Of a stretch of 64,000 nt of DNA, positions 17,545-25,045 are shown piece by piece. This DNA comes from Clostridium sp. JN-1 (lineage in GTDB: Bacteria; Bacillota; Clostridia; Clostridiales; Clostridiaceae): assembly GCF_003718715.1 (NCBI RefSeq), contig NZ_CP033465.1, positions 1,612,001 to 1,676,000 on the forward strand. Reading direction: 5' to 3'. The translations under genes were made by a program, and so were the position numbers. Below the pieces are notes generated by a model that saw nothing but the letters and a program-made list of their open reading frames with translations, had not been told where the DNA came from and ran no database searches. Positions within the stretch are counted from its first letter, which is position 1, and each line of letters opens with the position of its first letter.

Positions 17545-19893
17545 TCATTTTTTCAATTTATTTATATGTTTCATTGCTGCTACTGCCTGCCCTAGTGCGA
17601 TTCCTCCATCATTTGGCGGCAATAAACTATGGGTTAAAACTCTAAAGCCCATTTTTCTCAAACGTTCTATGCTCATTTTTAATAATAACTGGTTTTGATA
17701 CACTCCACCGCTTAATGCTATAGTATTGATTCCACTTTTTTCTGAAGCATGTTCACAAGCAGCTGCAATCATGTCTGACAATTTTTCATGGAAAAAGTAA
17801 GCAAGCATCTGTGCATCTTTTCCAGCTAAAGTTTCCTCTACAATTTTCTTTACTAAAGCATCAGTTGCTAAAATTAACTGCGCATTTGAATTTTCATAAA
17901 CAAGGCTTTCAAGCTCAATACTGTCGGCATCAGGAATCTTACCGCCGCTATTGTAAACAGCATATTTTTCTTCATAAGCTTCTGCTTCAAACTCAAGCAT
18001 CATAGAAGCTTCACCTTCAAAAGATGATTGTTTTCTGATATTCAAGATAGCACTTACAGCATCAAACAAACGCCCCGCACTTGTAGATATTATGCTGTTT
18101 ATTTTGTTGTCAGCCATCGTAAACTGAACATTGCAGCTCTTCTCATCACATAATTTAAGCATTTTTACAATTTCAGCTGCCTTTGCTCTGTCTTTGTATA
18201 TACCATAGATCATAGATACTGCAATTCGCCAGCCCTCTTTAGCTGACATATCGCCGCCAATCTGGACAAAGGGTTTTATGCTGCCGAGCCTTTCAAAGCC
18301 ATCATAAGTAGCCTTTAATAACTCCCCGCCCCAAATTGTTGCGTCAGTCCCATATCCTGTTCCATCAAAGGAAACACCTATAACCGGCTCGGAATAATCA
18401 TTTTCAGCCATACAGGATACGATATGTGCATAGTGATGTTGAACCTGCAGAACAGGAATTCCAATTTCCTGTGCCACATAAGTAGTATTATACTTTGGAT
18501 GCATATCGCATGCCGCAATGGCTGGCGTGATCTCAAGCAGAGTTTCAAGTCTTGTAATTGACTCTTTCAAAGCATTTACTGTTCTTAAATCTTCCATGTC
18601 ACCAATATATGGGGACTGATAAAACAAATCATTTTTACCTAAGCAAAAAGTATTTTTGAGTTCACCGCCGACTGCTAGTACTTCCCCTTTAAACCCGTTT
18701 GTAATCATAAATGGCAGTGGTGCATATCCCCTAGAGCGCCTTATCATATAAGGTTTTTCTTCAAAGAAATCCATAACAGAATCATCTGCACGAATACGAA
18801 TCATTCGGTTGTGTGATAATATAACATCACACATCTTTGATAATTCTGTTATTGCATCATTGTCATCTCTGCATATTGGTGTACCCGATGTATTACCGCT
18901 TGTCATAACTAGGCAGTCCGGCATGGATATATCATCATCATATCTAAATATGAGAAGTTGAAGGGGGGCATATGGAAGCATTACTCCAACCTTTGGATTG
19001 TAAGGTGCCGCAGCATCGCACACATTTCCACCTGGCTTTTTTTTCAGAAGTATGATTGGTTTCTGATATCCATTGAGTATTTCTTTTTGAACTTTTGTAA
19101 ATTCACACTCACGTTCTACAGTTTCCATATCCCGCATCATAACTGCAAATGGTTTCGCTGGCCTTCTCTTTAATTTTCTAAGGCGCTGCACAGCTTCTTT
19201 ACTTGCGGCGTTACAGCAAAGATGAAAGCCTCCAATTCCCTTTATAGCTGCAATCCCTCCATCATGGATTACTTGTCTTGTATAAGTAATTGCAGCTTTG
19301 CCACGTTCATCTCTTCCAATTAGGTAAACCTCCGGGCCGCATTCATTGCAGCATACCGGCTGTGCATCATATCTTCGAGTTTCTGCATGAGTGTATTCAT
19401 ATTCGCACTCTGGGCACATAGGAAATTCGCCCATGCTGGTACGCACACGGTCGTAAGGCATGGAATCTAAAATAGTAAGCCTTGGTCCGCAGCACGTACA
19501 ATTTATAAATGGATGAAGGTATCGTCTGTCATTCTTATCAAAAAGTTCTTTTATACATTCTGGACAGATGCCAATATCTGGGGATACAAAAATCTCACCT
19601 TGCTCCTTTTCACTTTCAATAATTTCAAATTTATCAAATCTTTTTGACTCCACCACTTCATGCACATCAATTTTTAATATTGATGAACGTTTCGGAGGAT
19701 TGTGTTTTAAATCATACAGAAAGCCTTCTACTTCACTTCTACTTCCCTGTGCCCATATTTCTACGTAAGATCCTTTGTTGCACACACTTCCAAGTATATG
19801 ATTTCTACCTGCATGCCGACTTACTGTAGGTCTGAAGCCAACCCCCTGAACGATACCATAAACTCTTATAAGTAAAGTTTTATACGCCTTCAT
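17545..19893 (-). CDS. hypF: HypF, carbamoyltransferase
   Basis: A 782-residue full-length HypF. The domains in order are acylphosphatase (GIVQGVGFRPTVSRHA), two zinc motifs (CPECIKELF…INCTCCGP and CPECEYEY…VCCNECGP), a YrdC-like domain (AIKGIGGFHLCCNA…LKRRPAKPFAVMMRD) and a Kae1-like domain (HHYAHIVSCMAEN…GVSFDGTGYGTD). It converts carbamoyl phosphate and ATP to carbamoyl-AMP and loads HypE. The ATG lies six bases after the stop of the set 2 NifK-like gene, so hypF is the direct continuation of the nitrogenase-like operon. Confidence 0.96.
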   Translation of the reverse strand: MKAYKTLLIRVYGIVQGVGFRPTVSRHAGRNHILGSVCNKGSYVEIWAQGSRSEVEGFLYDLKHNPPKRSSILKIDVHEVVESKRFDKFEIIESEKEQGEIFVSPDIGICPECIKELFDKNDRRYLHPFINCTCCGPRLTILDSMPYDRVRTSMGEFPMCPECEYEYTHAETRRYDAQPVCCNECGPEVYLIGRDERGKAAITYTRQVIHDGGIAAIKGIGGFHLCCNAASKEAVQRLRKLKRRPAKPFAVMMRDMETVERECEFTKVQKEILNGYQKPIILLKKKPGGNVCDAAAPYNPKVGVMLPYAPLQLLIFRYDDDISMPDCLVMTSGNTSGTPICRDDNDAITELSKMCDVILSHNRMIRIRADDSVMDFFEEKPYMIRRSRGYAPLPFMITNGFKGEVLAVGGELKNTFCLGKNDLFYQSPYIGDMEDLRTVNALKESITRLETLLEITPAIAACDMHPKYNTTYVAQEIGIPVLQVQHHYAHIVSCMAENDYSEPVIGVSFDGTGYGTDATIWGGELLKATYDGFERLGSIKPFVQIGGDMSAKEGWRIAVSMIYGIYKDRAKAAEIVKMLKLCDEKSCNVQFTMADNKINSIISTSAGRLFDAVSAILNIRKQSSFEGEASMMLEFEAEAYEEKYAVYNSGGKIPDADSIELESLVYENSNAQLILATDALVKKIVEETLAGKDAQMLAYFFHEKLSDMIAAACEHASEKSGINTIALSGGVYQNQLLLKMSIERLRKMGFRVLTHSLLPPNDGGIALGQAVAAMKHINKLKK

Positions 19894-19899
19894 CTCATA

Positions 19900-20952
19900 T
19901 CACATCTTTCCTGAAACTGCAAAATGCGGTGCGCTAACATACCTTCCCTTGAAGTTAGGTACTGCACGTTTCAATATATTATCTCCTACAATCACATCGT
20001 AATTTCCTTGTTCTATAAGTTCCACAAACTGATCCTCTTCTGTAAGAGAAATATCCTGATCTTCTCTAAGCTCGTCCTTTAGCATAAACCAAGAAGCAAC
20101 TGTTACGTCTGAATTGACATTTCTATATATTTCATCTCTTATAGAATTTGCTATAACCTGCTGATGTATTACTAAAACCTTTTTACCTTCAAAACTTTTA
20201 AAATGTTCTTTCGTTTCATCCTGTAATATATCTGAGACAAGCGGATAATGAACTTCATAAGGTGTACCAAATCTTTCTCTTAAATACTGTGCAGCCTTTA
20301 ATCCAGCAGGCGATACTACCAAATTTTTAAAAACACTTCCAGCTGATTCTACTTTTGATAAATCTACTCCCATACCGCAGCAGTAAACATTTTTAAAGCC
20401 CTCTTTCTTTAATGCAGCTTCTATTTTGTCTGCTGCCTTTAAATCACCTATATCAAGTGGAATTGTTCCAATCACACCGATGCTTTCTTTATCTACTGTG
20501 AAACCATCCTTTGCAAAGGTCTTAAACACTTTAAGATAAGCTTCTTGAGCTCCTGCGTCATATAAATTCATACCAGTAGTTTCTATGGTAAGGACAGGTA
20601 TGTGGAGTTTCTTTTCTGCCATTTTCTTTATTGCATTGTAATCAGTAGCAATAACTGATGGTACCGGAGTTCCGATAACTGCTGCAAATTTTGCTCCCAC
20701 TTTTTTAGCGGCATCCGCAAGCTTTGACACAAGCCTGTCATCACGCCCCAGTATAGCATCCATATCACGAAGACCTGCACTAAAAATTTTACTTTTTTCT
20801 ACAGCCCATCTAGGCTCATCAAATCCACATATATTACCAGCACATCCTCCTGCATCACAGATAACTATAATTCCGCCTAACTTGTAAAGAACAGCTGCCG
20901 CACCAGACTGATCTGGTGCAAAAGGTGGTATATACTTCCTTAACCCTTTCAT
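19900..20952 (-). CDS. Nitrogenase-like component 1 subunit, NifK/N-like (set 2)
   Basis: A 350-residue nitrogenase component 1 family protein, paralogous to 11697-12827. Shared motifs are SG..LY.LGG, the DAGGC cysteine (C37), FDEPRW, GLRDMDAILGRDD and VIGTPVPSVIATDY. An extra cysteine, C42 in GNIC, follows C37. It starts directly after the stop of the NifD/E-like gene, with AAGGAGGCATAA as ribosome binding site, and ends six bases before hypF. The tight coupling to hypF indicates that the reductase and the CN/CO machinery are made together. Substrate unknown; a cluster-bridging subunit is inferred. Confidence 0.85.
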   Translation of the reverse strand: MKGLRKYIPPFAPDQSGAAAVLYKLGGIIVICDAGGCAGNICGFDEPRWAVEKSKIFSAGLRDMDAILGRDDRLVSKLADAAKKVGAKFAAVIGTPVPSVIATDYNAIKKMAEKKLHIPVLTIETTGMNLYDAGAQEAYLKVFKTFAKDGFTVDKESIGVIGTIPLDIGDLKAADKIEAALKKEGFKNVYCCGMGVDLSKVESAGSVFKNLVVSPAGLKAAQYLRERFGTPYEVHYPLVSDILQDETKEHFKSFEGKKVLVIHQQVIANSIRDEIYRNVNSDVTVASWFMLKDELREDQDISLTEEDQFVELIEQGNYDVIVGDNILKRAVPNFKGRYVSAPHFAVSGKM

Positions 20953-22257
20953 TTATGCCTCCTTACCAAAACAATCTAATGAATGTTTCAATTCCTCAAA
21001 TAATTTTTTTATACCAGCATACCCAAATGGCTGAATATCCTGATTCCAAGGTACATTTGCACAGTTAGGATGATAGTACTCTGCGTCCTTGCCAATAGTT
21101 ATATCAATATTTTCTTCACTGCAGTCATAATAAATCATGGTAGGTTCAAGATTGGAATAAATCTTGGTCCCAGGGCTCAATTTGGCAATTTTTCTTATAT
21201 AAACAAAGTTTTCGTACGCAGGATTGCTATATATTTCAGCTACCTTGAATCCATATCTTAAAAGTGCCAAAGACAACTCAAAAGAATTAGCATTCAGGGT
21301 CTCCCCTATCGCAAAAGTTACATCATGATAAACAGCTTTAAATTCATCTACTGCCTTTTTCGCTTCGTCATAATACTTTTGATCATCAAATTTTGTACCA
21401 AGAGCATTTACGAAAATCCGATATTGATTTTGAACTTTATCTATCTGATACAGTCTTATAAGCTCTGCTGACGGAATATTCATCCGTTTCATAATATCCT
21501 GTGCTGCAAATCTTGCTTCTGGATTTAATACGAGATTAAAATTTGCCTCCGCCATATGCATATATTCATCAAAGTCTCTTAAGCGGGAGATTTCATTTAT
21601 TTTCCTTATGCCAATGCTGTGCAGTAAATCATATAGTTCTGAGTTTTCTATAAGCGGAGCAAAATACCCTAGTATATTAACTGTATCCCGCCTTTTTTCC
21701 ATTGGTTCAAGAAGCGAATAAATAGACTGTCTTACATGTACCATAGGGGGCTTACGGCTTTCTCTTGTCAATGCATACATATAACATGGAAGCACAGGAA
21801 TATTCACCTTATCCATAGCTTTTCTACAAACACGCTCCATATCTGTTCCGAGCAGTGCATCAACACATGTAATACAAATCATAACTACTGACGGCATACT
21901 TGGTGTACACTCACAAATTTCTTCCACCGCCTTTGGAATCTTCTTCAAATGGCCTCCAGTAACTATATCTGTTTCATCCATCATCAAATAGAAAATTCTG
22001 CCGCCGTATTCACTGAGGTCACTTAATGCTGCCGTATTTCTGCCGCAGCATCCTGGAGCTACTAAAAGCATAACTGACCCTGGTATTGACAAGGCTGCAC
22101 GCTTAACTCCAAACCCTTTAGCACCAGGTGAATTAAAAGAAAGTGCTGCCGGTGAACTATAAATCAAATGCGTATTCGGAATAAGTTCTGCAGGAATATT
22201 ATCTTTACCTGCCCCGGCCAAATTTTCTGCTGTAATATAATATGGCTCTTTTTTCAT
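20953..22257 (-). CDS. Nitrogenase-like component 1 subunit, NifD/E-like (set 2)
   Basis: A 434-residue nitrogenase component 1 family protein. Candidate ligands are C70/C71 ([10 protein letters not shown]) and C131 ([12 protein letters not shown]), the latter aligning with C123 of the set 1 protein. This gives a likely three-Cys contribution to a single bridging cluster with C37 of the partner. Other cysteines lie at C115, C117 and C128. The C-terminus lacks the CDCC tail of set 1. The start overlaps the NifH-like stop as ATGA with GAGGAG upstream. It is distant from its set 1 counterpart, so the two sets are not a recent duplication. Confidence 0.85.
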   Translation of the reverse strand: MKKEPYYITAENLAGAGKDNIPAELIPNTHLIYSSPAALSFNSPGAKGFGVKRAALSIPGSVMLLVAPGCCGRNTAALSDLSEYGGRIFYLMMDETDIVTGGHLKKIPKAVEEICECTPSMPSVVMICITCVDALLGTDMERVCRKAMDKVNIPVLPCYMYALTRESRKPPMVHVRQSIYSLLEPMEKRRDTVNILGYFAPLIENSELYDLLHSIGIRKINEISRLRDFDEYMHMAEANFNLVLNPEARFAAQDIMKRMNIPSAELIRLYQIDKVQNQYRIFVNALGTKFDDQKYYDEAKKAVDEFKAVYHDVTFAIGETLNANSFELSLALLRYGFKVAEIYSNPAYENFVYIRKIAKLSPGTKIYSNLEPTMIYYDCSEENIDITIGKDAEYYHPNCANVPWNQDIQPFGYAGIKKLFEELKHSLDCFGKEA

Positions 22258-23015
22258 TTCATCTCCTCATCTCTAATCAATAATTTGGCTAAATTAAAAA
22301 AGCTCTTACTTATTAGAAGGTTAGGATCCCCTTCAATAACCGTTTTACCCATTTCCTCAAAGCGGTTGATATCCTGATTTCTTGGAATATCACCTACAAT
22401 TGGAAGATCAGCCCTTCTTGCAAAGTCTTTTATTTTTTCCTCTTCATTTTCAATATTTCTATGATTGAATACTATACCAAGCACTTTTGCATAACTTCTA
22501 TCTTCAAAATTTTTAACTGCATTATTTATATTGTTAGCTGCATAAAGGGACATTTTTTCACCCGAAGTAACAATGAGTACTTTTTCAGCATATCCTTCAC
22601 GAATAGGTGCTGCAAATCCACCGCAAACTACATCACCTAAAACATCATAAAGTACAACATCAGGTTTGTATGTTTCAAAAATATTTAAATCCTTTAATAA
22701 ATTAAATGTAGTAATAATTCCTCTGCCAGCACAGCCCAGACCAGGTGTAGGTCCCCCGGCCTCTATACATAAAACGCCCCCAAAACCTACTTTTGAAATA
22801 TCCTCAATTTTTTCTGGCTCCATATCAAATTCTCTCATATAATTCATTACAGGCATTAATTGTTGTCCTCCAAGCAAATTGATGCTGGAATCTGCTTTAG
22901 GATCACATCCTATCTGAATAACTTTTTTCCCGAGCTTGGCAAAAGCTGCTGACAAATTACTAGTAATTGTAGACTTTCCAATGCCGCCTTTCCCATATAT
23001 GGCTATTTTCAGCAC
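22254..23015 (-). CDS. NifH-like Fe protein (set 2)
   Basis: A 253-residue NifH/BchL/CfbC-family ATPase with P-loop [15 protein letters not shown], and cluster ligands C95 (GLGCAGRG) and C131 ([11 protein letters not shown]). It is the first gene of the seven-gene unit nifH-like, nifD-like, nifK-like, hypF, hypC, hypD, hypE. The start is GTG at 23015, preceded by a run of G's (TAGGGGGTTTTAGAA). The operon has a good sigma-A promoter and a long, partly structured leader. Electron delivery to the component 1 pair of the same operon is inferred. Confidence 0.93.
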   Translation of the reverse strand: MLKIAIYGKGGIGKSTITSNLSAAFAKLGKKVIQIGCDPKADSSINLLGGQQLMPVMNYMREFDMEPEKIEDISKVGFGGVLCIEAGGPTPGLGCAGRGIITTFNLLKDLNIFETYKPDVVLYDVLGDVVCGGFAAPIREGYAEKVLIVTSGEKMSLYAANNINNAVKNFEDRSYAKVLGIVFNHRNIENEEEKIKDFARRADLPIVGDIPRNQDINRFEEMGKTVIEGDPNLLISKSFFNLAKLLIRDEEMK

Positions 23016-23110
23016 TTCTAAAACCCCCTATAAAATTTCATTTACAATTGCCGCATATTACATCTAGTACTTTTCCTTTTCCTATGTAAAAAAACTCCTC
23101 CCAAATTTGG

Positions 23111-23186
23111 AAAGAGCTTAAATGCAGTCATAATATATAAACAATGCACTAATGCAAAAATATTACTTTTTTACTGCCCGCTCTTT
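23111..23186 (-). promoter_or_regulatory. Structured leader of the nitrogenase-like/hyp operon
   Basis: AAAGAGC (23111-23117) and GCAGT (23124-23128) pair with GCTCTTT (23180-23186) and ACTGC (23173-23177), forming two nested long-range stems in the untranslated leader. Next to it, 23190-23216 (CTCAGGACACCTTCGCTTCA and on) resembles a common clostridial dispersed motif. No known riboswitch class is recognised. Confidence 0.4.
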
Positions 23187-23238
23187 ATCTCAGGACACCT
23201 TCGCTTCAGAGTGACAAGACTATTAATTTTACACATTT

Positions 23239-23267
23239 AGTTTATCATTCAAGATTGCTATTGTCAA
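23239..23267 (-). promoter_or_regulatory. Sigma-A promoter of the nitrogenase-like/hyp operon
   Basis: On the minus strand TTGACA (23267-23262), a 17-base spacer and TAAACT (23244-23239). Transcription would start near 23232, giving a leader of roughly 215 bases before the GTG at 23015. Confidence 0.7.
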
Positions 23268-23276
23268 GAATTTACA

Positions 23277-23864
23277 CTAACTTGGCAAGGTATCTTTCTC
23301 TTTACTCTGTGCTCTAATTTTCTCATAGTCTTCGGGAGTATCAACATCCATTAATACTCCTCTATCTTCTACTAAAACAGCTGCAAACTCATGTGAACTT
23401 ACAAAATCTCTCATTGATTCATAATTAGTATTCTCCAATACATCATCTAGTAAATTGCTATTCACAAGTATAGGATGACCTTTTTCGCCGTCATATACAG
23501 GTATAACAATATCTGCCTTACATTTAAGCATTTTTTCATAGGTTTCTTTTCTCACTAGTGGACAGTCTCCTGGAGTCAGAAAAAAACGCTCACCTCTAAC
23601 TTTTCTCAGCCCAGTCTTTACTGAACTAAACATACCATCCATATAATTTTCATTTAAAACAATTGTTACTTTACTATATGATTTTAAAAGTTCAGCAATT
23701 ATATTATAATTGCAGCCAGCAACTACTATGATATTAGAACAATAATCATACATGGATTCTATACAATTTTCTAAGATAGTCTTTTTTCCTAACTTTAAAC
23801 TCATTTTATATTTTCCCATTCTACTCGATAATCCAGCTGCCAATACAACTCCATAAGTACTCAC
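23277..23864 (-). CDS. MocA-like nucleotidyltransferase (molybdenum cofactor related)
   Basis: A 195-residue NTP-transferase of the MobA/MocA type. It has the nucleotide motif VVLAAGLSSRMGKYKMSLKL (residues 6-25), the metal-binding FFLTPGDCPLV (about 94-104) and GHPILV. MocA-type enzymes add CMP to the pterin of molybdenum hydroxylase cofactors. The nearby xanthine-dehydrogenase-family genes fit this role, though the gene is in the opposite direction. The start is GTG at 23864 after AGGGGTGTTAAA. A degraded stretch separates it from the truncated NTPase upstream. Confidence 0.8.
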   Translation of the reverse strand: MSTYGVVLAAGLSSRMGKYKMSLKLGKKTILENCIESMYDYCSNIIVVAGCNYNIIAELLKSYSKVTIVLNENYMDGMFSSVKTGLRKVRGERFFLTPGDCPLVRKETYEKMLKCKADIVIPVYDGEKGHPILVNSNLLDDVLENTNYESMRDFVSSHEFAAVLVEDRGVLMDVDTPEDYEKIRAQSKEKDTLPS

Positions 23865-24068
23865 TTTAACACCCCTAATCTAAAGTAAAAAGTACAGGAT
23901 AGAGATTATAGTGAAATCCTACAAATCTAAAACCTATGCTCTTCATTTCAATAGTGTATATTTTCTCCAATAAACACAAAAATATAATTTATACATATTT
24001 GACGTATTAGGGATGGTGATTTAACCTAGTTTATAACTATCATCTTAAGGCAGCTTTCCTTTTAAAGA

Positions 24069-24240
24069 TCATACCATACTTTCACCATTTGACATTCTTA
24101 CAATTTCTTGTTCTATATAGCAATTTCCATTATATATCTTTCTATTAAAAAAGCCGTCCCCTTTGCCTAAGCTTTTATAAATATTAACAAGTTTCGTTGA
24201 TTTTCCTGAATTAACACTGCCAGTAATTATATTAATCATA
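24069..24240 (-). pseudogene. Truncated P-loop NTPase
   Basis: A 57-residue frame starts with MINIITGSVNSGKSTKLV, a clear Walker A motif. It continues with YKSLGKGDGFFNRKIYNGN and GESMV and then stops. Its ATG overlaps the stop of the membrane protein gene as ATGA, so it belonged to that operon. Related small nucleoside-triphosphatases are about three times longer. The following 200 bases down to the MocA-like gene are broken in all frames. I call it a truncated remnant. Confidence 0.6.
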
Positions 24241-24904
24241 TAAATCTATGCAGTATTATTGCAAATGAAAACATTGCAATGGACAAGGTAACTTTTGCAA
24301 CTATACCGCCCTTTCTTTTTTCAACCTGTTTCCTTGAAAACTTTTCTCTAGCTATTATATATGCTTCAATAATAATCGTATTTGCAGCACTTTCAAGCAG
24401 CATAAATTTTAAAAACGGGCTCAGTGCCCTAAGCTGCGATGTAAGTATAACTGATTTTGGCATAAACACAAAAATATACGTTAAAAAAATTGCTCTCCAT
24501 GCCACATTCACTCCAGCTATATCTAAAATACCTATCTTCTTATTCTTTTTTTCTATTATTTTATACAAAAGCACTAATGAGGCAGCCTCAAAGATTATAG
24601 AAGCAGCTGGATTAACTACCTTAATAACATTCGGCTCAATAAACAAGTCAGTGAGTTTTATCGCTGCTGCAATAAATCCACCATAGAGTACGCACCAAGC
24701 TTCTCCTGTTTTTCTATAAATCTTATCTAAAAAATAAAAAGCAAGTGGAAACCATATACACCACCCAACACTTAAATCCATTCGATGCAGCAAGTATCCA
24801 AGTGTAGCTTCAACTATTCCCCAAAGTGAACCAAAAAATACAACAACACAAAAGTTTATCCAAATCTTCTCTGAGTGACGAAATTTTATTAACAAATTAG
24901 TCAT
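24236..24904 (-). CDS. Membrane protein of unknown function
   Basis: A 222-residue integral membrane protein with about five to six hydrophobic helices, at roughly residues 17-40, 48-60, 68-88, 98-115, 132-152 and 200-220. A positively charged loop, REKFSRKQVEKRKGG, precedes the last helix. I do not recognise the family. It is divergently transcribed from the molybdenum hydroxylase genes and shares an operon start with a truncated P-loop protein. A role in precursor uptake or in maturation of the hydroxylase is possible but unproven. The ATG follows TTTGGAGGGCTTAT. Confidence 0.75.
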   Translation of the reverse strand: MTNLLIKFRHSEKIWINFCVVVFFGSLWGIVEATLGYLLHRMDLSVGWCIWFPLAFYFLDKIYRKTGEAWCVLYGGFIAAAIKLTDLFIEPNVIKVVNPAASIIFEAASLVLLYKIIEKKNKKIGILDIAGVNVAWRAIFLTYIFVFMPKSVILTSQLRALSPFLKFMLLESAANTIIIEAYIIAREKFSRKQVEKRKGGIVAKVTLSIAMFSFAIILHRFI

Positions 24905-25045
24905 ATAAGCCCTCCAAAATTAAACATTCCTTATATTTTATTTTTCTTATTTAATTTTTATGATATTTAAAGTAAAAATTGCATACTTTTTATTTGCCTG
25001 GGAAATATATACTTTGTAATATCTTTTCATAGGGAGGAAACGCAC

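Noticed and set aside
15270-19893. Remnant of a NiFe hydrogenase operon
   Set aside because: No hydrogenase large or small subunit fragment, hypA, hypB or protease was found on either side; the genes on both flanks are intact nitrogenase-like genes.
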